In this document: positions 25,901 through 33,210 of the stretch, piece by piece
Numbering within the stretch: the first letter of the stretch is position 1
How the letters are laid out: each line of letters starts with the position of its first letter
Assembly: GCF_900099965.1 (NCBI RefSeq)
Contig: NZ_FNDJ01000003.1
Span: forward strand, 372,001-436,000
DNA from: Nonomuraea jiangxiensis
GTDB taxonomy: Bacteria > Actinomycetota > Actinomycetes > Streptosporangiales > Streptosporangiaceae
Reading direction: 5' to 3'
DNA: 64,000 nucleotides
Notes under the pieces: generated by a model
Told to the model about the DNA's origin: nothing
Databases searched by the model: none
The model's input: only the letters and a program-made list of their open reading frames with translations
Program-made: the position numbers and the translations under genes

Positions 25901-26935
25901 GCCACCAACAAGTGGTCGGAGTTCCGGGCGGGCATCAGGGACCTGTTCGGCACCAGGATCGAGTTCAAGCTGGGTGACGCGTACGAGTCGGAGATCAGCA
26001 GGAAGGCGTCGATGGCCGTGCCGGAGGGAGTGCCGGGACGGGGTTTGACCAGGGACGGCATGCACTTCCTCGCCGCGCTGCCGCGGATCGACGGGCAGGT
26101 CGGCATCGACGACCTGTCCGAGGGGGTGCGGTCGATGACGGACGTCGTGCGGCAGTCCTGGCAGGGCCCGGCCGCGCCGCCCGTACGCCTGCTGCCGTCG
26201 CTGCTGCCCGCCGCCTCCATGCCCGGCCCCGAGCAGACGGGGGCGAGCCGGATCGCGATCGGCATCGACGAGGACACGCTGTCGCCCGTCACGATCGACT
26301 TCGACACGGACCCGCACTTCATCGTGTTCGGCGACAACGAGTGCGGCAAGTCCAACCTGCTCAAGCTCATCATGGAGGGCGTGGTGGCGAGGAAGACGCC
26401 GCGCGAGGCCATGATGATCGTGATCGACTACCGCCGCTCGCTGCTGGACACCGCGGCCACCGAGCACCGCATCGGCTACGCCGCCTCCAGCACCGCCGCC
26501 GCCGAGCTGGTCCAGGACGCCCGCTCGGCCCTGCTCAAGCGGCTGCCCCCGGCCGACCTCACGGCCGAGCAGCTGCGGGCGCGCAGCTGGTGGCAGGGCT
26601 CGGACCTGTACATCGTGGTCGACGACTACGACCTGGTGGCCACGTCGAACAATCCGCTGGCACCGCTCGCCGAGCTGCTCCCCCAGGCCCGCGACATCGG
26701 CCTGCACCTGGTGCTGGCCAGGCAGAGCGGCGGCGCCAGCCGGGCCATGTACGACCAGGCCATCCAGCGCCTGAAGGAGATGGCCAGCCCGGCGTTGATC
26801 ATGTCGGGCAACCGGGAGGAAGGCCAGCTCTTCGGCAACGTCCGCCCGCAGCCGCTGCCGGTCGGCCGCGGCTTCCACATCGACCGGCGGAACGGCTCCC
26901 GCCTGATCCAGACCGCCTTCCTGGAGCAGCCGTGA
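22952..26935 (+). CDS. eccC: Type VII secretion ATPase EccC (three FtsK/SpoIIIE domains)
   Basis: ATG 22952 gives MSIVVVRRPERRPGPKPPRG, the standard EccC N-terminus, and 1327 residues. Two membrane helices (about residues 45-90) precede a DUF-type domain and three ATPase domains. Their P-loops are GATGSGKSE (near 483), GGTQSGKSN (near 840) and GDNECGKSN (near 1127). Walker B motifs are LFVVLDEF, VFLVIDGW and LYIVVDDYD; only the first carries the catalytic Asp-Glu pair, as usual. EccC selects WXG100 substrates through its C-terminal domain and powers export. It is divergent from eccD with 85 bp between, likely a shared promoter region. Confidence 0.97.
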   Translation: MSIVVVRRPERRPGPKPPRGEILLESPPEIPEVQSQGFSAVLTYLPMGAGAAAMGLMFTAGGNANPVMYVASGLFAVSMVGMTLGQMGRQAGERKYRLNGARRDYFRYLSQVRKRAKRAARQQREALEWSGPEPEALWWIAMSPRLWERRPRDEDFATVRLGTGVQKLAIQLIPPDSKPVEDLDALSAGALRRFVRAHSTVAGLPVAVALGSFARIRLTGDPGVTRDLVRAMIAQLTVFHSPDDMRIMVCAGSDTMPHWEWVKWLPHALHPEEVDAAGPVRLMTENLNELDRLVGKELRERARFRPGAAADILPYHVLILDGGHVPHDSQLGSDAIQGVTVIDLSRSTADVEEKNTLRLEVRPDGFHMVKIDHAGKEHKTRLGDPDRVDYMRAEGLARQLAPLRASAVAGGEAEDVLAVNTTLTDLLGVGDPTRLDPGATWRPRAGRNRLRVPIGLGADGRVVELDIKESAQGGMGPHGLVIGATGSGKSELLRTLVLGLAVTHSSEILNFVLVDFKGGATFLGLESLSHVSAVITNLEDELPLVDRMHDALHGEMVRRQELLRSAGNYASLRDYERAREQGAALRPLPTLFVVLDEFSELLSAKPEFIELFVMIGRLGRSLGVHLLLASQRLEEGRLRGLDTHLSYRIGLRTFSAMESRVVLGVADAYELPSAPGNGYLKFDTSGMTRFKAAYVSGAHQPDTARAGSEDDHTILRQVVEYGPGFVPLPVVQEKPKQEQPAAEMTERAAQNSLLDIVVRRLAGHGPAAHRIWLPPLGESPTLAHLLPPLSVTPELGLSTPGWEGRGKLHAVIGIIDRPFEQRRDPYWVDLSGGAGHIGVAGGTQSGKSNVLRTLIASMALTHTPREVQFYCLDFGGGGLTAMEGLPHVGGVASRLDGDRVRRTVAEISVLLRQRERDFAERGIESIATYRRMMADGSLQGDGWGDVFLVIDGWLTIRQEFENLEGVITDLAARGLGYGIHVVAATNKWSEFRAGIRDLFGTRIEFKLGDAYESEISRKASMAVPEGVPGRGLTRDGMHFLAALPRIDGQVGIDDLSEGVRSMTDVVRQSWQGPAAPPVRLLPSLLPAASMPGPEQTGASRIAIGIDEDTLSPVTIDFDTDPHFIVFGDNECGKSNLLKLIMEGVVARKTPREAMMIVIDYRRSLLDTAATEHRIGYAASSTAAAELVQDARSALLKRLPPADLTAEQLRARSWWQGSDLYIVVDDYDLVATSNNPLAPLAELLPQARDIGLHLVLARQSGGASRAMYDQAIQRLKEMASPALIMSGNREEGQLFGNVRPQPLPVGRGFHIDRRNGSRLIQTAFLEQP

Positions 26936-27016
26936 AAGGCGCTGTTGCCGTGACCACAGAGGCGAATGCCGACTATTGTCGGCTTTGGCGCACTTCGTAG
27001 ACAGTCAGGGAGTTCC

Positions 27017-27325
27017 ATGAGTTTCGTGGATGTGCATGTCCAGGCGCTCGAAGAGTGCGGGCGGCAGGCCCTCCGGGTACGGAACATGCTCGACGTGCAG
27101 GACGCCTTCGTCGGCAGCAGGACCCCGGCGCCGAAGGGCGACACCAAGGCCGACATCTTCGGTGGCCTCGACGGCGCCGGCGCCCTGGCCGCCAAGGTCG
27201 ACCAGGTCTGGGAGTCCATCGGGGCCGACCTCGGCGCCGCGCAGAGCCTGCTGAAGGGCGTCAACGAGGCCCTCGGCCAGGTGGCCGGCAACATCCGCCG
27301 CGCCGAGAACGCCTCCGGCGCATGA
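27017..27325 (+). CDS. Small helical ESX-associated protein
   Basis: This 102-residue, mostly helical protein (VQALEECGRQALRVRNML; KVDQVWESIGADLGAAQS) lies in the eccC operon. ATG 27017 follows CAGGGAG, and its stop overlaps the next start (ATGA at 27322). It lacks a clear WXG turn. By size, position and overlap it is probably the partner of the WXG-transglycosylase that follows. Not a family I can name. Confidence 0.62.
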   Translation: MSFVDVHVQALEECGRQALRVRNMLDVQDAFVGSRTPAPKGDTKADIFGGLDGAGALAAKVDQVWESIGADLGAAQSLLKGVNEALGQVAGNIRRAENASGA

Positions 27326-28440
27326 GCCTCGTCACGACCCTGAGCTCGATGAAGGACAAGGTCCAGGGCGACCCCGAGGCGATCAGGAACATCGCCGCCG
27401 CCCTGCGCGTGGTCGCCGGCCACGTCGACACGTCGAGCGGCAAGCTCGTCAACTACGTCGACGAGGTGGGCAAGGCCTGGGACGGGGGTTCGGCCGAGGC
27501 CTTCCACACGTACATGGCCGCTTACCCGCGGGCGGGCGCGGCACTGAAGGGCGCGGTCACGACCTGCGCCGCCGCGCTCGACACCGCCGCCGGCGCCCTG
27601 GAGACCGCGCACAACACGATCAGCGGCCTCCACCAGAGCGCTGTGACGGAGGAGAGCGCGTACAAGAGGCAGCACCCCGACGCCTCGCAGGACGACGTGG
27701 ACACCCACCTGCAGGCCCAGCCCTCCCTCAGCGGCGCCGTCTCCACGGCCACCCGGGCCGTGAGCGATGCCGAGAGCGCCCTCACCACGGCCAAGACCGC
27801 CCTCGACGGACAGCTCGGCCGCGACGGGTTCGCCTTCTTCCACGGCATCCGCCCACCCGGCGGCGCCGACTTCCAGCCCGGCGACCAGCAGGTCGACTGG
27901 CGCAAGGTGAATGGCTACCGGCCCTCCACGACGCTCTCCTCGGCGGACGATCCCGGCGGTCCCGGTGGTCCCGGCGGCTTCGCGGGCGGTGGCGACGTCG
28001 GCGCGCCCTCGTCGTACGGCAACACCCCCGCGCCCAAGGCCCAGGTCGTGGACTGGATCAAGCAGGCGCTCACGATCATCAAGTCGCCGGAGATGGCCTC
28101 GATCCTGCGGGCCCGGGGCCTGGACGTGAGCGATCTGGACCCGAACGACCCCACGGACATCCAGCGCATCTGGACGGTCATCTACCACGAGTCCGGCGGC
28201 AACCCCAACGCGATCAACAACTGGGACATCAACGCCCAGAACGGCGTGCCGTCCCAGGGGCTGATGCAGACCATCCCACCCACGTTCAACGCGCACGCCC
28301 TGCCGGGCTACACCAAGATCCGCGAGCCGGTGGACAACATCATCGCCGGCGTCCTGTACACCTACAGCCGCTACGGCGACCTGGCCCACCACCCGGGCAT
28401 CCGCTCACTCGACAACGGGGGCGGCTACAAGCCCTACTGA
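27322..28440 (+). CDS. WXG-domain protein fused to a lytic transglycosylase
   Basis: From ATG 27322 the protein is 372 residues. The N-terminal 170 residues are helical with the turn KAWDGGSAEAFHTYM, that is a WXG-type export domain. A Pro/Gly linker follows, and then an SLT/lysozyme-like domain: VIYHESGGNPNAINNWD with catalytic Glu, SQGLMQTIPPTF and VLYTYSRYGDL. The enzyme should cut the glycan strands of peptidoglycan after export by the local ESX system, perhaps opening the wall for the apparatus or substrates. No Sec signal is present, consistent with type VII export. Confidence 0.85.
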   Translation: MSLVTTLSSMKDKVQGDPEAIRNIAAALRVVAGHVDTSSGKLVNYVDEVGKAWDGGSAEAFHTYMAAYPRAGAALKGAVTTCAAALDTAAGALETAHNTISGLHQSAVTEESAYKRQHPDASQDDVDTHLQAQPSLSGAVSTATRAVSDAESALTTAKTALDGQLGRDGFAFFHGIRPPGGADFQPGDQQVDWRKVNGYRPSTTLSSADDPGGPGGPGGFAGGGDVGAPSSYGNTPAPKAQVVDWIKQALTIIKSPEMASILRARGLDVSDLDPNDPTDIQRIWTVIYHESGGNPNAINNWDINAQNGVPSQGLMQTIPPTFNAHALPGYTKIREPVDNIIAGVLYTYSRYGDLAHHPGIRSLDNGGGYKPY

Positions 28441-28457
28441 GCCGTCGCCCCAGAAGA

Positions 28458-28484
28458 ACTTTTGGTTACCAAAAACCCAAAAGT
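28458..28484 (+). promoter_or_regulatory. Nested, mutually exclusive inverted repeats
   Basis: TTTTGG at 28460-28465 can pair with CCAAAA at 28469-28474 (loop TTA) or, as ACTTTTGG (28458-28465), with CCAAAAGT (28477-28484). The element is AT-rich in a GC-rich region and sits between the transglycosylase stop and the next start. It could be an operator, an attenuator or a weak terminator. Confidence 0.4.
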
Positions 28485-28553
28485 ACCGGCACACTCACTG
28501 TCACCACCGGAAACATACGGATCTTTACGACACACCATTGGTACAAAGATCGC

Positions 28554-29234
28554 GTGTCGACCGATCCAACCACCAGCGCCTCCCCCTCGGGCAGCACGTC
28601 GCAGAGCCCTTCGACGTCCGTGCCGAGCGCGTCGCCGACCGGCACACCGACCACGTCAGCGTCGCCGACCGGCTCGCCCAGCACCTCGCCGTCACCGACC
28701 GGCTCGCCCACGACGTCACCTTCACCGACCGGCTCGCCGACGGCGTCGCCGTCCGCCACCGCGAACCCGTCAACGACGGCCAGTCCGCTGCCGAGCATGG
28801 TCAGCCCGTGCCCGCACACTCCCAAGTGCCCGCCGCCCGCGTGCCTTCCGCCGTCGCTGCGGCCCACGCCGACCACCACGACCAGCGCCCCGCCGAAACC
28901 CGGCGGCAACAACGGCAATTCCAGCGGCAGGTCGAACCTCCAGGGCTACGAGACCGAGCTGAAATATCTGGAGGGCTTCGCCGGGGTCATGGACGGCGCG
29001 GGCCAGGGCGTACACCAGGTCAACCAGCGGACGCCGCGTTTCGAGGGCTGGAACCTGGCGCCGCTCGTCGGTGTGCCGATCGTCGGCCTGTGGTTCGTCG
29101 GCCGCTACAACAACATCGCCGACACCTATCGCGACAGCGCCACCATCCTGGGCAACCTCCTCAAGAACGACAGCACCAAGCTCATCACGTCGGCGGCGAA
29201 CTACCGGGCTGCGAACCCCGGCGGAACCAACTGA
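28554..29234 (+). CDS. Ser/Thr/Pro-rich protein of the type VII locus
   Basis: From GTG 28554 (226 residues) the first 80 residues are almost only Ser, Pro and Thr, with SPTGSPTTSPSPTGSPT-like repeats. A short Cys/Pro stretch, a helical region (YETELKYLEGFAGVMDGAGQ), one hydrophobic segment (APLVGVPIVGLWFVG) and a final helix follow. No clear ribosome site precedes the GTG; a later ATG (28797) would drop the repeat part, so the start is open. It lies 11 bp upstream of the next gene. Function unknown; possibly an envelope-located substrate. Confidence 0.55.
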   Translation: MSTDPTTSASPSGSTSQSPSTSVPSASPTGTPTTSASPTGSPSTSPSPTGSPTTSPSPTGSPTASPSATANPSTTASPLPSMVSPCPHTPKCPPPACLPPSLRPTPTTTTSAPPKPGGNNGNSSGRSNLQGYETELKYLEGFAGVMDGAGQGVHQVNQRTPRFEGWNLAPLVGVPIVGLWFVGRYNNIADTYRDSATILGNLLKNDSTKLITSAANYRAANPGGTN

Positions 29235-29245
29235 GAAGGACACGG

Positions 29246-30091
29246 ATGTCGAACCCCTCGGACCCGCCGAAGCTGATCGTGCCCGGCCAGACCGCTCCTT
29301 CCCAGGTCCCCCAGCAGCTCCACATCGCCAACCGCGCCGGCGCCGTCCAGAAGACCGTGCAGGTGGCGCCCGCCGTCACCCGTACCGATCCCGGATTCTT
29401 CAAGCGCCTGGTCACCGGGCTCAACCCGCTGCGGCAGACCACCAGAGGGGCGATCATGATGTCCGGGCTCGGTGTCGCCGCGCTCGGTGTGGACATGCTG
29501 GCCACCCTCAACCTCGGCAACCCGTTCCTGTTCTACGACCGGCGGGAGACGTGGAAGGAGATGTCGGGCGCCCTGGAGGGCAACAGGTCGAACCTGTGGC
29601 GCGGGTACTTCGACGACATCTCGCCGCACTGGCAGGGCCAGGCGGCCGAGATGTTGCAGCAGTACGTCCGCTTCAACGTCAACGGCCTGTTCAGCCAGCT
29701 CGGCGGCATCGGCAAGGACATGAGCGGCGCCATGCACAGCCAGTACAAGGAGGTGCTGGAGTACGACCTGTCGGTGTTCGGCATGTACGCCACCACCGCG
29801 CCGATCCTGCGCACCCTGGCGAGCATGAGCGCTCACCCCATCGCCCGGGCCGCGCTGATGACCCAGGTCGGCCTCTTCATGACCGCGGGCGGCAACCTGG
29901 TCAAGCAGTTCGCCGACATCTACAACTCCTACGAGGGCGAGCTCAACAAGCTGGAGCTGAAGCTCAACGACCTGAAGGGCGCCTTCTACCAGTCCGGCGA
30001 CCCCAACCAGGGACCGCGCGATCTGCAACTGTCGCCCACCATCTCCGACCCGCAGAGGTTGAGCAACATGTGGGTCCCGGCGGCGAAGTGA
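29246..30091 (+). CDS. Type VII locus protein with a WXG-like turn and hydrophobic segment
   Basis: ATG 29246 follows AGAAGGA and gives 281 residues. A hydrophobic stretch (GAIMMSGLGVAALGVDML, about 72-90) precedes a helical domain with DDISPHWQGQAAEMLQQYV, a WXG-type turn, and further long helices. Its stop overlaps the next start. It is probably an ESX substrate or accessory protein. No known family name. Confidence 0.62.
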   Translation: MSNPSDPPKLIVPGQTAPSQVPQQLHIANRAGAVQKTVQVAPAVTRTDPGFFKRLVTGLNPLRQTTRGAIMMSGLGVAALGVDMLATLNLGNPFLFYDRRETWKEMSGALEGNRSNLWRGYFDDISPHWQGQAAEMLQQYVRFNVNGLFSQLGGIGKDMSGAMHSQYKEVLEYDLSVFGMYATTAPILRTLASMSAHPIARAALMTQVGLFMTAGGNLVKQFADIYNSYEGELNKLELKLNDLKGAFYQSGDPNQGPRDLQLSPTISDPQRLSNMWVPAAK

Positions 30092-30480
30092 TGAAGAACG
30101 TCAGAGACTTCGCGGAAGGCAGGGAAGGCGACGTCAACGGCCTGCTGCGCGAGGTGAACGAGTGGACGGGCGCGCTGGCCGGTGCGATGGAGGGCCTCTC
30201 CCGGGAGGAGCTGGAAGGGGTGGACGAGACAGGCGTCGTACACGTCAAGGTCTCCGGCGAGGGCCGCCTGCTCCGGCTGAACATCGATCCGCGCGGCCTG
30301 CGCGACCTGGACCACGTCCAGCTGGCCGCGGCCGTCAAGCAGGCGATCGGCGCGGCCCACACCGCGATGGGCGACCGGCTGACGGAGCTGACGGCCCATC
30401 TGACCGGTCCGCAGACGTCCGTGCCGGACGGCGGGGACCCGCTGGCGCCGCACATCGAGCGCCTGCTGCGGGAGGGGTGA
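30091..30480 (+). CDS. YbaB/EbfC-like protein
   Basis: ATG 30091 overlaps the previous stop. The 129-residue protein has a coiled N-terminal helix and the YbaB core VVHVKVSGEGRLLRLNIDPR followed by LAAAVKQAIGAAHTAM. It belongs to the same fold as the 20855 product and the following gene, and is probably an EspL-like accessory factor rather than a chromosome-binding protein (inference from context). Confidence 0.7.
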   Translation: MKNVRDFAEGREGDVNGLLREVNEWTGALAGAMEGLSREELEGVDETGVVHVKVSGEGRLLRLNIDPRGLRDLDHVQLAAAVKQAIGAAHTAMGDRLTELTAHLTGPQTSVPDGGDPLAPHIERLLREG

Positions 30481-30482
30481 GC

Positions 30483-30782
30483 ATGCAGGAGATGTACGAG
30501 GCGATGGCGCGCCTGGACCAGCTGGTCGCGGCGGCCGGGCGGGCCGAGGAGATGGTGGCCGAGTGGAGCGCCCGCCAGTTCGTCGGCCGGGCCGACGAGG
30601 GCAGGATCGTGGCCACGACCGACGCCCTCGGCGCGCTGCTCACGCTGGAGATCAGCCCGCTGAGCAGGAAACGCCTGGACGCCCGGCGCCTGGCCGACGA
30701 GATCCTGGCGGCCGTCGTCAGGGCGGAGCAGGCCGCGGCGGCGTCCAAGGACGAGCTGATGACCGGCCTCCACCACCCCTGA
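30483..30782 (+). CDS. YbaB/EbfC-like small protein
   Basis: The 99-residue product has an N-terminal helix (ARLDQLVAAAGRAEEMVAEW), the strands GRIVATTDALGALLTLEISP and a C-terminal helix (RLADEILAAVVRAEQAAAAS), the YbaB layout. It starts 3 nt after the previous stop and is the last gene of the eccC-led operon, ahead of a strong terminator. Confidence 0.65.
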   Translation: MQEMYEAMARLDQLVAAAGRAEEMVAEWSARQFVGRADEGRIVATTDALGALLTLEISPLSRKRLDARRLADEILAAVVRAEQAAAASKDELMTGLHHP

Positions 30783-30814
30783 CCCCTACCGCTCGACCGG
30801 TCCCACCCGACGAG

Positions 30815-30848
30815 AAAACCCCCTCCGGACCACGTCCGGAGGGGGTTT
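30815..30848. terminator. Strong intrinsic terminator between convergent genes
   Basis: AACCCCCTCCGGAC-CAC-GTCCGGAGGGGGTT is a perfect 14-bp stem flanked by AAAA on the left and TTT on the right, so it can end transcription from both sides. It separates the eccC operon from the pseudokinase gene. Confidence 0.9.
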
Positions 30849-30861
30849 CGTGCTTACCGGA

Positions 30862-33102
30862 TCAGCCGCAGTTGGACCAGTTGGAGCTGGTCGAGCCCGA
30901 GCCGACGCTTCCGCGGAAGCGTACGCACTTGCCCTTGGCGGGCAGCTTGACCGGTCCCGCGTAGAACTCGTACGAGGCGCTGTCGGTCCGGCTCTCGCCA
31001 CCCTGCACTTCGAGCGTGGCGCTGACCGGAGTGGACTTGCCCACGTCCACGGTCTTCATGGTGACGACGCAGTTCTCACCGGTGGAGCCGTTGTAGAGCA
31101 GGAACGTCTCACCACCGCGGAACGCCTGCTGACGCTGCACGGTGAAGCCCGGACCGCAGACCGCGACCGGATTCTTCGGGTTGCGCATCTCCGTCGGCGG
31201 GGTGCCGTTGGTGGGCTTGGCCGACGGCGTCAGCCCGAACGACGGCGTCGGCTTCGGCCTCGCGGTCGGCTTGACCGTCACCGTCACCGTCGGCTTGGCC
31301 GTCACGGTCACCGGCGGCTTGGCGGTCACCGTCACCGGCGGCTTCGCCGTCGCCGTCGGAGAGGGGGACACCGTCACCGTCGGCGTCGGGGTGTGCCTGT
31401 GCCTGTGCCGGGTCCTCGTCTCCGAGGGCGTGGGCGTGGCGGTCTCAGACGGAGTCGGGGTCCCGGTCTCCGTCGAGGTCTCCGTCGGCGTCGGCGTCTG
31501 CGTCGGGGGCGGCGACGGAGTGGGGGTGGTCTGTGTCGGCGTCACCGTCACCGTCGGGGTCGGCGTCACCGTCACCGTGGCCGGCACGGTGGCCGGCACC
31601 GCGGTCGGCTGCGCGGGAGGCGGCGTGACCGGCTGGTTGGGGATCTGCAGCGGCGTCGGCACGGTGCTCAGCTCCGGCGGCGTCGGCGACGTCCAGTCGG
31701 TCGGCAGCACCATCGGGCCGACGTCGTTCGGGTCGGCACTCGGCGTGGCCGCCCACGGCACGGTCACCTGGGGCTGGCCCTGCGCGGGCTGCTCGGGCTG
31801 CCCGCCCGAGTCGCCCGTTCCGCCGACCCCCGCGGCACCACCCTCGCTCGGGGGAGCGTCCACCGCCGCGGCGACCGGCTCGAAGCGCTGCGTGGTGGCG
31901 TAGTGGTTGGCTCCCCACAGCCCCACGCCGGACAGCAACGCCAGCGCCCCCACAGCCGCGGCAAGCCCCATCGGGAACGACTTACGCGGCGCGCGGGAGG
32001 ACACCGTCTGCCCGGGGACCGACTGCAGCACCTGCGGCTGCGGCTGGTCCTGCGGCGGCCCCCACACAGGCGCGGGAGGCTGCATCGGCACGCCCTGCAT
32101 GGGCCCGGGACCACCCGGCACCGGCGGCACGGGACCGATCTGCGGGGGACCGGGCGGCACCGGAGCGCCACCCTGCGGCATCGGCCCGGGCGGCACGGGT
32201 CCGCCCGGCACGGGCTCCTGCGGAACCTGCGGCCCCCACTGCGGCGGCCCGGCCACCGGAGACACGCCCTGGCCCGGCGCCCCCTGCACCGGCACGCCCT
32301 CGATCGGCGCGCCCGGCATGGACGGGACCTTCTGCGTCGCGATGGCGGCGGCCTCACCGCGCTTGTCACCGAGGAGCTGCAACAGCGCCGTGTACGTGGT
32401 CGGACGCTTGCCGACGTCCTTGGACAGCGCCAGCAGCACCACCCGGCGCAGGCGGTCGGGCAGGTCGCCGACCTCGGGCTCGCCGTCCAGCACCGCCTCG
32501 GGCGCCTGGCCGAACGGGGCCTTCCCGGTCGCGGCGAACACCACGATCGCGCCCCAGGCGAAGATGTCGGCGGACGGCCCGTAGCCCAGCCCTCTGATCT
32601 GCTCGGGCGCGCGGTACCCCACCTCGCCGGCGGGCTCGCCCAGGTCGACGTCGGTCACTCGGGGGCCGTCGGAAGCGACGATCACATTGTTCGGAGTGAG
32701 GCTCCGATGCGTGATCCCCGCCAGGTGCACCGCGGTCAACGCGGTGAGCACGCCCGTCGCCAGGCGCTCCAGCGAGTCGCCGTCGAGCGGGCCGTCCTCC
32801 GCCACGATCTCGGCGAGGCTCCGCCCCTCGACGTGCTCGCGCACCACGTACGGCTGGTCGCCGTGCATGCCATGCGCCAGCGTCCTGGCCACGTGCGAAC
32901 TGGAGACGCTCTGCACCCGGGCGAACCGAGCGCTGTCGTCGCCGCCCGTCGCCGGGTCAGGGCGCAACAACTTGATCACTCTCAGCGGCAGGTCATCGGA
33001 CTCCTTGCCGAGGTAGGCCACGCCACGCGGGCCCTCGGTCAAACGTCCAGAGATGACATGCGCACCCACATTCTCGGGATCACCCGGCTGCAGGGGGTGC
33101 AT
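30862..33102 (-). CDS. Membrane protein with a degenerate Ser/Thr kinase domain (probable pseudokinase)
   Basis: ATG 33102 was chosen because GAAGGG lies 6 nt upstream (746 residues; open frame extends to 33141). Residues 14-250 follow the bacterial kinase fold: glycine loop, VIK lysine (Lys44), YRAPEQ and DIFAWG. But the HRD motif reads HRSLTPNN, so the catalytic Asp is Ser134 and the following Lys is Thr. The alphaC Glu is not found; the DFG equivalent is DLG (Asp153 kept). After a Pro/Gly linker come one membrane helix (about residues 350-370), a long PTVTVT-repeat stalk and a C-terminal extracellular domain with two Cys. Likely a sensor or scaffold of the ESX locus. Confidence 0.82.
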   Translation of the reverse strand: MHPLQPGDPENVGAHVISGRLTEGPRGVAYLGKESDDLPLRVIKLLRPDPATGGDDSARFARVQSVSSSHVARTLAHGMHGDQPYVVREHVEGRSLAEIVAEDGPLDGDSLERLATGVLTALTAVHLAGITHRSLTPNNVIVASDGPRVTDVDLGEPAGEVGYRAPEQIRGLGYGPSADIFAWGAIVVFAATGKAPFGQAPEAVLDGEPEVGDLPDRLRRVVLLALSKDVGKRPTTYTALLQLLGDKRGEAAAIATQKVPSMPGAPIEGVPVQGAPGQGVSPVAGPPQWGPQVPQEPVPGGPVPPGPMPQGGAPVPPGPPQIGPVPPVPGGPGPMQGVPMQPPAPVWGPPQDQPQPQVLQSVPGQTVSSRAPRKSFPMGLAAAVGALALLSGVGLWGANHYATTQRFEPVAAAVDAPPSEGGAAGVGGTGDSGGQPEQPAQGQPQVTVPWAATPSADPNDVGPMVLPTDWTSPTPPELSTVPTPLQIPNQPVTPPPAQPTAVPATVPATVTVTPTPTVTVTPTQTTPTPSPPPTQTPTPTETSTETGTPTPSETATPTPSETRTRHRHRHTPTPTVTVSPSPTATAKPPVTVTAKPPVTVTAKPTVTVTVKPTARPKPTPSFGLTPSAKPTNGTPPTEMRNPKNPVAVCGPGFTVQRQQAFRGGETFLLYNGSTGENCVVTMKTVDVGKSTPVSATLEVQGGESRTDSASYEFYAGPVKLPAKGKCVRFRGSVGSGSTSSNWSNCG

Positions 33103-33210
33103 CTCCATCCCTTCACTTAAAGCATGATCTCGAAGGGACATTCAACCAAATCCGCCACATTTGCATCAGTGGTTTCAGTAGTGAATTGACATTTCATCAT
33201 AAGGTCACAT

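Noticed and set aside
24158..26878. 906-codon minus-strand frame across eccC
   Set aside because: Shadow of the EccC gene; no domains, very high Arg/His/Gln content.
30862..33102. Active PknB-type Ser/Thr kinase
   Set aside because: The catalytic Asp of HRD is Ser, its partner Lys is Thr and the alphaC Glu is not found, so activity is unlikely.
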